A program made the translations under genes and the position numbers. Of a stretch of 64,000 nt of DNA, positions 52,465 to 61,281 are shown in pieces. The stretch's first letter is position 1, and each line of letters starts with the position of its first letter. The notes below the pieces were generated by a model. The model did no database searches. It was not told where the DNA came from and saw only the letters and a program-made list of their open reading frames with translations. Source of the DNA: Seminavis robusta (taxonomy: Eukaryota > Bacillariophyta > Bacillariophyceae > Naviculales > Naviculaceae); assembly GCA_903772945.1 (NCBI GenBank), contig CAICTM010000384.1, forward strand, positions 1 through 64,000, read 5' to 3'.

Positions 52465-54171
52465 ATGGCAGAGGTACCGGTGGTAGAGGAGTGCATAAGG
52501 GCTTTTCAAGACTTGTGGCGCTTCAAGGTCGAAGATGATTCTTCGACGGAACAGGATACTCCATTTTGGACAGAGGCGCAAACCATGACATATCACTTTG
52601 AATCACAAGAGGACCACGAAGGCGACTTGTTGCAGTCGTATTTAACTTACTTACACGGTGAACCAGAGGACGAACAAGTCGCAGCTACAATGGATCGCTG
52701 GAAGTATTTGTGCTTTGCAGCTTTCAGACATGGATTTGTGTTCCGGGGAGAACCTGTCAGTTTTGCTTGCGAGGTGACCGAAACTGCGTTGGAATGTTTG
52801 GTTCTATACGATGACGGTGCATACATGTCCCTCCCGGACTGGTTCTACTATTCCTTCTGGATCATCTTGGGCAGCTACTACCAAAAACTTGCAAAATTGT
52901 CCTCGGACGGCATCATACATGTAACTCGCAACAAACAGTTTGCCAGCAGGGCCATGGACATCCATGAGTTTGAGAAGGGGGTGCTCTTTGAATCACTATC
53001 CGACACCAAGCCTGGCGAGACTTTCCTCTTTCTCTCCCATCGATGGCTCACTCCGGAACATCCAGATCCAAGAGGCAACGAAAGGACGCAAATCAAAACA
53101 CTCCTGGATCGAACGCAAGGCATGCTCGATTTCCTTGTCAATCCTACATCACAACCTCTGGAGCAACTGTGGGTAAATCATTCAACAAACCCCCTTGAGA
53201 ATATGTATGTTCCATTCGTCAGCAGTTTGGAGTTTTCCTTTGCTCTGCATTTCTTTTCGCACCAACAAAAGCAGGTCAAAGTCTGGTATGACTACTATTC
53301 GATTCCACAAGGAGCAGATTCTCATTCACAACGAGTACGGCACAGGTGTCTCGAGGAGATTGATGATATATGCCGGACGGTTCCGGTGTTGGGGGTCATG
53401 CCTGGCCGGGACTACTTCCGTCGAGGTTGGTGTTTCTTTGAATGTTTGCAGTGCGAATTGTCCATATATCCAACCGTCAAGTTGCGATTTTGGCAAGGCA
53501 CCGGCAAACCAAATAACATGTTTTCATCGGAAAATGTAGAAGATACTCTATACACCAAGGAAAGGATTCAGATCATTCACGGTCAATTCTGTCAAAAGCT
53601 GGAAGCAGGAATGAACCCGTTAGAGGCGTTCCATGACCTGGGAATCCAATGCACAAATGGCACAGACCTGCAATTCCTTGCCAATCAACTCGAACGACTG
53701 TCCAAAGGGCAAGACTCATACTACTTGCCAGAAAAACAATCGTTCTATTTGGTTCATCCCTTGTTGACGGCATATCGACTTGTGCTCCACCAAGCATTTC
53801 CGGCAAATCTTGCCATCGAAGATGCAGGGCATCACTGGGCTAACTTCATCCGGATGGTAGGTTCCTGGATTGCCACATTATACACAGCTCAAACAAAGAC
53901 GCCTGCCGGATTGTTTCGCTGTGGCTGGAGGCACCCACGGAGCGCGCTAGGATACATGATTGAGATGCAACAAGAGTGGGAGTTTGCTCCCAACTTCGCC
54001 AAGGATGTAGCAAGATTCCAACAAAAGCTAGAAAAAGTGGTCGAAGCAGCAGCCAAGAGCGACAACAAGCGACCAATGGCGGAGCAATGCCCCGAACTTG
54101 TTACAGAGGTGGCGCAAAGTCTAGACGAGCCTCATTGGGTCGCTGTAGTTTTTGCGGGGTTGGGATGTTAA
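52465..54171 (+). CDS. Protein with a TIR/HET-like 'SHRW' domain
   Basis: ATGGCAGAGGTACC at 52465 opens a 568-residue soluble protein (an upstream GTG is not used). The central domain (about 185-345) starts TFLFLSHRWLTPEHPDP, continues with KVWYDYYSIPQGADS, and ends with RDYFRRGWCFFECLQCEL. This order of a strand ending in SHRW, a strand ending WYDYxxIPQ, and a YxxRxWCxxE helix is shared by a broad TIR-like/HET-like group seen in protists, fungi and bacteria. The N-terminal 180 residues and the Trp/His-rich C-terminus (HHWANFIRMVGSWIATLYT) are not recognised. A signalling or self/non-self role, or NAD-linked enzymology, is inferred from the group only; the catalytic Glu of NADase TIRs is not identified with confidence. 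The frame is intact and intron-free. Confidence 0.6.
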   Translation: MAEVPVVEECIRAFQDLWRFKVEDDSSTEQDTPFWTEAQTMTYHFESQEDHEGDLLQSYLTYLHGEPEDEQVAATMDRWKYLCFAAFRHGFVFRGEPVSFACEVTETALECLVLYDDGAYMSLPDWFYYSFWIILGSYYQKLAKLSSDGIIHVTRNKQFASRAMDIHEFEKGVLFESLSDTKPGETFLFLSHRWLTPEHPDPRGNERTQIKTLLDRTQGMLDFLVNPTSQPLEQLWVNHSTNPLENMYVPFVSSLEFSFALHFFSHQQKQVKVWYDYYSIPQGADSHSQRVRHRCLEEIDDICRTVPVLGVMPGRDYFRRGWCFFECLQCELSIYPTVKLRFWQGTGKPNNMFSSENVEDTLYTKERIQIIHGQFCQKLEAGMNPLEAFHDLGIQCTNGTDLQFLANQLERLSKGQDSYYLPEKQSFYLVHPLLTAYRLVLHQAFPANLAIEDAGHHWANFIRMVGSWIATLYTAQTKTPAGLFRCGWRHPRSALGYMIEMQQEWEFAPNFAKDVARFQQKLEKVVEAAAKSDNKRPMAEQCPELVTEVAQSLDEPHWVAVVFAGLGC

Positions 54172-54909
54172 GCGCATATTGAGAAATTGCCCGGTCCACT
54201 AGAGGCATTACTTTCTTCGTCAAGTCACCGTTACCGCAACTGGCTGCTACCTTTTCAACCACAACAAAAATGTCAAGTGCAGAAGGAACGTCGCGCCTGC
54301 CTATCGTCGTGAGGGGAAATTCCTACACAAAGAACTCCTGCATCCACATGAAGCTAGGATCATCGCTTTGACGACAGCAACCCCACCTTTATTCTGAAGG
54401 TATGTCACGGATACGTTTTGATCATTTTGAGCTTTCGGCCCACTTGTGTCTACGTACAGTACTGTCCAACCGCTACGTGGTTTCCCACGGGCACTTGACT
54501 CCTACCCTCTGTATTGCAGCTCTGTCTCTTCTGAGGCTGCATGGTGGGTTGACGACAACGGCTCGCTTGTTCTATGGCAATACCGGTAGTGAAAGCAGTG
54601 CTCCGTTCTCCTGGCCGTTCCCGACAACGAGACACTAGCTGGAAAGAGGGCAACGCCAACGACTAACAGTTTTCCCGTCAAGTGCCTTGGTCTGAGGTCT
54701 TCGTTACTTTGATCAATTAGTGGGGAAGTACTACGGTACATGACACTACTGAAACAAAGCACTACTTTTGGATCTGTTTCGTGGCTCATGCATATGTTAC
54801 CTGTTCCTCTGCATCTCCTCTGCCTTCGACGCACCATTCAAGCAATGAAGCGCTCGAGCTCTCCTTGGAAACTCGTAGTCCCGCCGACTGGTTGCGTACA
54901 AATATGTGG
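54172..54909. other. Intergenic between convergent genes
   Basis: No supported gene on either strand. Confidence 0.6.
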
Positions 54910-55341
54910 CTAGCGATTGCCAGCATAATAACATTCAAGAGTAATCGTTGACACGTCGTCATCGTCTAAAGTCGTTGCTGTTGTTTGCTTCAAGTAGATT
55001 TCAAGCCCGAGCCAATATCCGTCTGCTCGAGCTAGTTCCGCAATTGTGGTTGATACCGTGGAAGCGGACTCGCAGCCTTTGTTCATTTTGTTCTTGCTTT
55101 TCAAGAAACTTGATAGTGTTGATCCTTTCTTCTGGTCCTCAGTCGAAGCATTGGTAGTCTCGGAATCAGAAGATTTGCTGGGGTTCATGTCCATACCCCC
55201 TATCGAAGCGTGGTACGGAAACATGGTTGGATACGTGTAGATTTCAGGAAAGGGGAAAACGAATTTGGGAGATTGATCGTCTTCTTCTGATTCTTGCTGC
55301 GTTTTTGCTTCTTGCATCTGGATCATGATCTCTTGTGGCAT
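54910..55341 (-). CDS. Unknown acidic protein, 143 residues
   Basis: The ATG at 55341 opens MPQEIMIQMQEAKTQQESEE, followed by an aromatic/Pro patch (KFVFPFPEIYTYPTMFPYHA). A Ser/Thr-rich charged linker and a C-terminal block (ADGYWLGLEIYLKQTT, then DDDDVSTITLECYYAGNR) complete it. No signal peptide, membrane helix or known family is seen. Balanced composition and a full-length frame from a good ATG support it as a real small gene; function is unknown. Confidence 0.5.
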   Translation of the reverse strand: MPQEIMIQMQEAKTQQESEEDDQSPKFVFPFPEIYTYPTMFPYHASIGGMDMNPSKSSDSETTNASTEDQKKGSTLSSFLKSKNKMNKGCESASTVSTTIAELARADGYWLGLEIYLKQTTATTLDDDDVSTITLECYYAGNR

Positions 55342-56142
55342 TGCATTGCCTCACATCCATCGCACAAGCAGATCGAGGGATTTGTGAGACCAAGATTGTG
55401 AGGTGGAGCGAGGCCGTAAAACACAATGCATTACATGTTTTCTGTCCCCATCCTCATCTTAGCTCTCTCTAATCCCTAGCTAGTAAACCCGTACTGTAAC
55501 GTTATCAGAAGGCTTTCTATGATGGACCCGTGAACCCGTCACGCCTGGCGCGTGTGAGACAAAGGTCCCGAAATCAGGATTTTAAGAATCCAATTAAATT
55601 GATCAATTCCAATACAAAATATAAAATCGAAACCTAAATATAAAACCGAAACCAAAATATAAATATAAAACCGAATCCAAATTACTATGTAAATAACTAT
55701 TAAAATCAATCCGAAACCTATATATCAAATCGAAGCCTAAATATAAAATCGAAACCCAAATATATAAAATTGAAACCCAAATATAAAGCAGAATTACTTG
55801 TAAATACCGATTTCCGGCCCTTTCAGACCAGCGCCTACTAGTAGTACGTACGTTTACTACTAGTAGCTCTACCGTACCGGTAGTAGCTAGTATGCATGAA
55901 AAGCTTTGGCTTTTGCGTCGGAGTGCTGTTTGTCGAATCGAATCGAATCGAATTTTACGAATCGAATCGAAGGATGACCCCAAAGAGACACATGACCTCA
56001 CATCCGGAAGGTCAAGATAGATCACCAAAAGGAGCTGGTTATTGGGTTACCGTATTTCTTCCCGGTCGCTGTTTTGATTGTTTTTGGCAAGGCCGAAGCA
56101 AAGGAAAAGGCAACCCACAGTTTTTATTATTGCCACACAAAG
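55342..56142. other. Intergenic with AT-rich tandem repeat
   Basis: Holds the AT-rich tandem tract at 55612-55795, an (ATCGA)n run near 55938-55972, and the 5' leader of the sulfotransferase fusion. No gene. Confidence 0.6.
55612..55795. repeat. AT-rich tandem repeat, unit about 18-20 bp
   Basis: Eight to nine units of AAATATAAAAyCGAAACCyA, interrupted once by a longer unit near 55690. Distinctly more AT-rich than its surroundings. Confidence 0.8.
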
Positions 56143-59100
56143 ATGACAACAAAGCAACGAGATATCCACCATGACAAGCCACAGTCCCCCCGAGCACAAT
56201 CTCCATGGAAAATAAGATCTATTTCCGGAATTTTTGCCGTTGCTTCGGTTGTGTCGGCCCTGGTTCAGTTTGGCGTGCTTCACAAATCTCAGGACCACCT
56301 GCCCGCCGGCGGGAAATCCAGTGTACCCGTTGACAAGAGCTTCCTGCTGAATCACCGAAGAGGAATCCAACATGGTGGCCAGCAAAAGAAGAGCCAACGT
56401 CGTCGCCAAGAACAAATTCAGACCAGTCGAAATCATGATAGCGTAAAGGAAAAAGCCAAGATTGTAACACCAAGAGTGGATGTGAAACCAAATGAACTGA
56501 AGCTGCCAACGCCAATCATCGTGATGGGTCTCCCCAAGATGGGGGGTTCTACCATTTATGAATATTTCAAGTGTGGACTGGATAGTACCGCTAGACTGAG
56601 CCAATACGATTGCAAGCCAGGCAAGGACCCCGACAAGATTGGGATGTCCTGTGGCAAACACATGAGGCGAAACCTGGAAAAGGAACACGAACCAGCCTTC
56701 ACAGGGATGGATACCTTTGACGTTTATGCCCAATTGGACGCTCATGAAAAGAAAGGTGGCATTACTCTTCCTCAATGGGCGTATCTTCAAGAAATCCGCG
56801 ACCAGTATCCCAGTGCAACGTGGATACTGAACACCCGGGAAAAAAGGGAATGGGTCCATGCATTGGACAAGTGGGGAGATTTGCGACAACGTCTCATTGA
56901 CCATCATATCTACCCAGAGTTTTCAAAGGGGGTGGGTGCAAAAGATATTGATATGATAATCTTTGCACGAATGCATGAAGAGCGGGTCAAGGAGTTTGCC
57001 CAGTCCAATCCATCGCTTCACCTGGTAGAAGTAAAAATTGATGATCCCAATGCAGGGCAAAGCATGGAAGCCACATTTGGCATATCAAAGGATTGCTGGA
57101 TTCGGAAGAAGAGAGCATCACCCAATGTCCCTCACGATGCCGATTCTGTTGTGTACGGGAAAGTCGTCAGCAGCGTGAAACCTACTGTGCCCATCATCAG
57201 ACAATCACCAAAACTCAAGAAGAAAGAATCACTCAATGTACCTCACGACTCCAATTCTGTTGTGGACAGGAAAGAAATCGGTAACGTGAAACCCACTGTG
57301 CCCATCATCAGACAGTCACCCAAACCCAACAAGAGAGCATCTCGCGATTCCAATTCTGTTGTAGACAGGAAAGAAGTCAACAGCGTGAAACCTACTGTGC
57401 CCATCGCCAAACAATCACAAAAACTCAACAGTAGTCAAGGTGGCATTGGAGTCAAACCCGGTGAACTGAAGTTGCCGACGCCAATCATCGTGTTGGGTCT
57501 CCCCAAGATGGGTGGTTCTACTATTTATGAATATTTCAAGTGTGGACTGGATAGTACCGCTAGACTGAGCCAATACGATTGCAAGCCAGGCAAGGACCCC
57601 GACAAGATTGGGATGTCCTGTGGCAAACACATGAGACGAAACCTGGAAAAGGAACATGAACCAGCATTCGCAGGGATGGATACCTTTGATGTTTATGCCC
57701 AACTGGATGCCCATGAAAAGAAAGGTGGCATTACTCTTCCTCAATGGGCGTATCTTCAAGAAATCCGCGACCAGTATCCGAGTGCAACGTGGATACTGAA
57801 CACCCGGGAAAAAAGGGAATGGGTCCATGCATTGGACAAGTGGGGAGATTTGAGACAGCGTCTTATTGACCATCATATCTACCCAGAGTTTTCGAAGGGG
57901 GTGGGTACAAAAGATATTGATATGAATATCTTTGCGCGAATGCATGAAGAGCGGGTCAAGGAGTTTGCCGAGTCCAATCCATCGATTCACCTGGTAGAAG
58001 TAAAAATTGATGACCCCCATGCAGGGCAAAGCATGGAAGACGCATTTGGCGTATCAAAGGATTGCTGGATTCGGAAGAAGAGAGCATCGCCCAATGTCCC
58101 TCACGATGCCGATTCTGTTGTGGACGGGAAAGTCGTCAGCAGCGTGAAACCTACTGTGCCCATCATCAGACAATCACCAAAACTCAAGAAGAAAGAATCA
58201 CTCAATGTACCCCACGACTCCAATTCTGTTGTGGACAGGAAAGAAATCGGTAACGTGAAACCCACTGTGCCCATCATCAGACAGTCACCCAAACCCAACA
58301 AGAGAGCATCTCGCGATTCCAATTCTGTTGTAGACAGGAAAGAAGTCAACAGCGTGAAACCTACTGTGCCCATCGCCAAACAATCACAAAAACTCAACAG
58401 TAGTCAAGGTGGCATTGGAGTCAAACCCGGTGAACTGAAGTTGCCAACTCCAATACTGGTGATGGGCCTACCAAAGGCAGGGACTACCTCCATCTACACG
58501 TTTTTTGAGTGCGGCCTTGATGCTAATTTCAGCAGGATAAGTCACTATGATTGCAAACCAGGCAAGGATCCGGAAAAGATTGGCATGTCTTGTGGCAAGA
58601 AAATGAGAAGAAATCTGGAGAAGTACCTCAAGCCAGTTTTCTATGAGATTGATGACTTTGATGTCTATGCAGAACTTGATGCCCAGGAATTGAAAGGAGG
58701 CATTACTCTGCCTCAATGGGCATACCTCCAGGAAATTCATGATCATTTTCCCAATGCTACATGGATAATGAACACCCGAGATGAGAAAGATTGGATTCAC
58801 TCGCTGGATGCATGGGGAAGTTTGAGACAGAGGTTCATTGACAAACACATCTACCCTGAGTTTCCAGCAGGGGTTGGGGCCAAGGATTCTGACATGATTG
58901 CATTTTCTCACTTACAGGCCCAACGAGTGAGGGAATTTGCTAGATCCAATCCATCGCATCATCTTGTGGAAGTCAAAATTGACAGTCCGGATGCAGGGAA
59001 AATCATGGCAGATGCATTTGGAATATCAACTCAATGTTGGAGTCGAAAGAATGTCAACAAGGACCACATCCTTGAACATGAAAGTGACTCGTTCGCGGTG

Positions 59101-60702
59101 GACTCTCTCTGTGGTGGCTGTCGCAGCATTCTGATGGACCACTTGGAACGAGGAATCCATAGGGAACGGTGTGGAATCAAAATCTACAAGGACGCCAAAG
59201 AACAAAACCTCACTATCCTAGAGGCGGCTCGCCTTCTGGTTCAGAATCCAGTCTACGGCGCCGATTGTTTACCCTGTCTCCAGTGCAAACCTGCGGATCG
59301 ACGCTATTGGCGCTACGACCACGCTGCAGTTCCTTATGAGAATCCGAAGACGTACTACCTATCCTCTATTCCCGACGAAAACCGCATTCCGAGGACTGTG
59401 TTAGCCGACTCTCACACCAAATTGACCAAGTATTTTCTCAAGCTAAACGCTGTCTCGCACAACAAACCCAAGCAGTACTTGTTCGAGTACAATCCTACAA
59501 TAGTTCCCTTGCCAAGTTCCATGACCTTTCCCAAGCTCGAGAAAGACAACGGGAAGATTGCCTACATATCTTCGTTTCGGGTGGCGACTCAACAGGGCTG
59601 TTTCAACGTTGGTACCACGCTGCAAATGATCGGAGGCGAGTGGGAAAACCCTGAGCGTCGTCCAGAGAAGAAAGATTATCTAGGACTGGCTCTGATGAAG
59701 GAGGACTTGTCTGTCGTTGCCGAAATCGTCATCGACTTGCCCCGTCGATTTCGCAAACGAGAAGACTTTCGCCTCTTTGTCTTACATGGGCAGCTGTATA
59801 TTTCGTCTTACTGCAAGTTGACTCCTTTGTGGGTGAAAGAATCCAGCGGGGAATCGAACAGCTTTTCATTGGCGTTTGACAGAACGCAAACTAAGGTTGA
59901 CGCTTGGCAAGCCATCAACGTCTTTCCTAGTCCACTTCGTGCTTGGATTGGAGCCGACATTACGCAGTGCGCCACAGAGGAACTCGACAATATGCATTTC
60001 AAGAATCTCAACTATTTTGTGTCGGCTTCGGGCGATACCATGGTGGAAACGTTTCCTTTGGGGCCTCATATTGTGCGGCCGGTCCACCACGTCCTCAACT
60101 CGTCGGCCCCAGCCCCCACGCGGGCGGATGATTTCAACGACACCATTACAGCGCTCCAACCAAGCTACTACACAGTGGATGAATTGATATTGGCAAGAGA
60201 AATGAGTTTCTTTGAATCGGGCTTCACACAGGATCGTGGAGGGGCTTGTTGCTCTAGAATCGTCAATCCGAGAAAAACAAACCAGACATTGTGGTTGGGC
60301 ATTTCGCATGTCAAAACTCCCCACGGCCGTAAGAAGCTTGAGAAACGAGGTCTCCAACCAAACCAGTACCTGTCCCGTTGGTATGCGTTTGAGCAAACGC
60401 CACCGTTTAAGACAGTCGCCATGTCGGGTGGGTTTTGCTGGCCTTCACCCAAAGCTGGCAATGCCACCGGCGATGCGTTCAATCCGTTGGCACCCCATTC
60501 GGCGCCATGGAATCATTTTAACATGGGCAGTCTCAAGCACATTAAGTGCCCTGCAATTCATTTTGTTTCAGGAATGACAGAGAAGTTGAACGATCCAGAA
60601 ACTCTCATTGTGGCGTTGGGTGTAGCCGATTGCACGCCATGGTTTGTGGAAGTAAAAAAGGCAGACATCATTCAGCGCCTTTTCGAAGGACCACCAACAT
60701 AA
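56143..60702 (+). CDS. Type II membrane protein with three sulfotransferase domains and a large C-terminal domain
   Basis: ATGACAACAAAGC at 56143 opens a 1519-residue intron-free protein. Residues 24-44 (SISGIFAVASVVSALVQFGV) are a signal anchor, so the rest faces the Golgi lumen. Three sulfotransferase-like domains start near residues 125, 447 and 770, each with a 5' PAPS-binding loop: GLPKMGGSTIYEYF in domains 1 and 2, the more usual GLPKAGTTSIYTFF in domain 3. Each also has a 3' phosphate-binding NTREKREWVHALDKW-like motif. Linkers contain a 20-25 residue SVVDRKE..VKPTVPI repeat. From about 983 to the end is a second domain with many aromatic motifs (YLSRWYAFEQTPPFKTVAMS; LGISHVKTPHGRK; CPAIHFVSGM), possibly glycan-processing; the family is unsure. 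It probably sulfates glycans of the cell surface. Domains 1 and 2 are almost identical at DNA level. Confidence 0.75.
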   Translation: MTTKQRDIHHDKPQSPRAQSPWKIRSISGIFAVASVVSALVQFGVLHKSQDHLPAGGKSSVPVDKSFLLNHRRGIQHGGQQKKSQRRRQEQIQTSRNHDSVKEKAKIVTPRVDVKPNELKLPTPIIVMGLPKMGGSTIYEYFKCGLDSTARLSQYDCKPGKDPDKIGMSCGKHMRRNLEKEHEPAFTGMDTFDVYAQLDAHEKKGGITLPQWAYLQEIRDQYPSATWILNTREKREWVHALDKWGDLRQRLIDHHIYPEFSKGVGAKDIDMIIFARMHEERVKEFAQSNPSLHLVEVKIDDPNAGQSMEATFGISKDCWIRKKRASPNVPHDADSVVYGKVVSSVKPTVPIIRQSPKLKKKESLNVPHDSNSVVDRKEIGNVKPTVPIIRQSPKPNKRASRDSNSVVDRKEVNSVKPTVPIAKQSQKLNSSQGGIGVKPGELKLPTPIIVLGLPKMGGSTIYEYFKCGLDSTARLSQYDCKPGKDPDKIGMSCGKHMRRNLEKEHEPAFAGMDTFDVYAQLDAHEKKGGITLPQWAYLQEIRDQYPSATWILNTREKREWVHALDKWGDLRQRLIDHHIYPEFSKGVGTKDIDMNIFARMHEERVKEFAESNPSIHLVEVKIDDPHAGQSMEDAFGVSKDCWIRKKRASPNVPHDADSVVDGKVVSSVKPTVPIIRQSPKLKKKESLNVPHDSNSVVDRKEIGNVKPTVPIIRQSPKPNKRASRDSNSVVDRKEVNSVKPTVPIAKQSQKLNSSQGGIGVKPGELKLPTPILVMGLPKAGTTSIYTFFECGLDANFSRISHYDCKPGKDPEKIGMSCGKKMRRNLEKYLKPVFYEIDDFDVYAELDAQELKGGITLPQWAYLQEIHDHFPNATWIMNTRDEKDWIHSLDAWGSLRQRFIDKHIYPEFPAGVGAKDSDMIAFSHLQAQRVREFARSNPSHHLVEVKIDSPDAGKIMADAFGISTQCWSRKNVNKDHILEHESDSFAVDSLCGGCRSILMDHLERGIHRERCGIKIYKDAKEQNLTILEAARLLVQNPVYGADCLPCLQCKPADRRYWRYDHAAVPYENPKTYYLSSIPDENRIPRTVLADSHTKLTKYFLKLNAVSHNKPKQYLFEYNPTIVPLPSSMTFPKLEKDNGKIAYISSFRVATQQGCFNVGTTLQMIGGEWENPERRPEKKDYLGLALMKEDLSVVAEIVIDLPRRFRKREDFRLFVLHGQLYISSYCKLTPLWVKESSGESNSFSLAFDRTQTKVDAWQAINVFPSPLRAWIGADITQCATEELDNMHFKNLNYFVSASGDTMVETFPLGPHIVRPVHHVLNSSAPAPTRADDFNDTITALQPSYYTVDELILAREMSFFESGFTQDRGGACCSRIVNPRKTNQTLWLGISHVKTPHGRKKLEKRGLQPNQYLSRWYAFEQTPPFKTVAMSGGFCWPSPKAGNATGDAFNPLAPHSAPWNHFNMGSLKHIKCPAIHFVSGMTEKLNDPETLIVALGVADCTPWFVEVKKADIIQRLFEGPPT
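56511..58448 (+). repeat. In-frame 969-bp tandem duplication
   Basis: 56511-57479 and 57480-58448 are nearly identical (about 97-98% by eye) at a constant offset of 969 bp, exactly 323 codons. The unit spans one sulfotransferase domain plus its linker. The third domain, starting about 58449, is clearly older. Confidence 0.9.
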
Positions 60703-61281
60703 GCAAATAAGCCACGTCGGAAGCACAGCCCAGAGCCGTTGCATCAGGTTCAGACAACAGACAACGATGTCTTCGTGGCTGCTTTGCCTGTCATTCTTTT
60801 GAGAGGGGTTTTTCTTGGGGGTTTCGGAGTTCGTCCGGGACGGGTAATGAGAGAAGCAAACTATCTGCTAGGAAATTCACGGAAATCGAATCGGATCGAG
60901 CCGCGGTCTGTACACGTCGAGAGGATGTCTCTATTGACACCAGTCCATACGAGTCAATAAAACCAAATACGCGAATAACATACAGATTTCTAGATCATTC
61001 CGTACTCCGCTTTCTTGGGGCGCCAACAGATACGCCATAGTACAGCAGATCTTTGGTTGCTGGGTTGCCCTTGCTTGGAACTTTCTACAGGAGTAGCGTC
61101 AGTATTGTTTCCGTGGTTTGTGTTGCCTTGTTGACAAAACAAAACTGACAAAGCTTGATTGACGGTATGACCGTTTCTGAAGACATGCTAGTGTTCAGAG
61201 TACCAGTACCGTGCATTGCTCTACAGACAACCAAGATCCAAAAGCAAAGATCTAAGCTCTACAGCTTTTAATTAACGAGGT
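60703..61281. other. Intergenic between convergent genes
   Basis: 3' flanks; no feature recognised. Confidence 0.6.
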
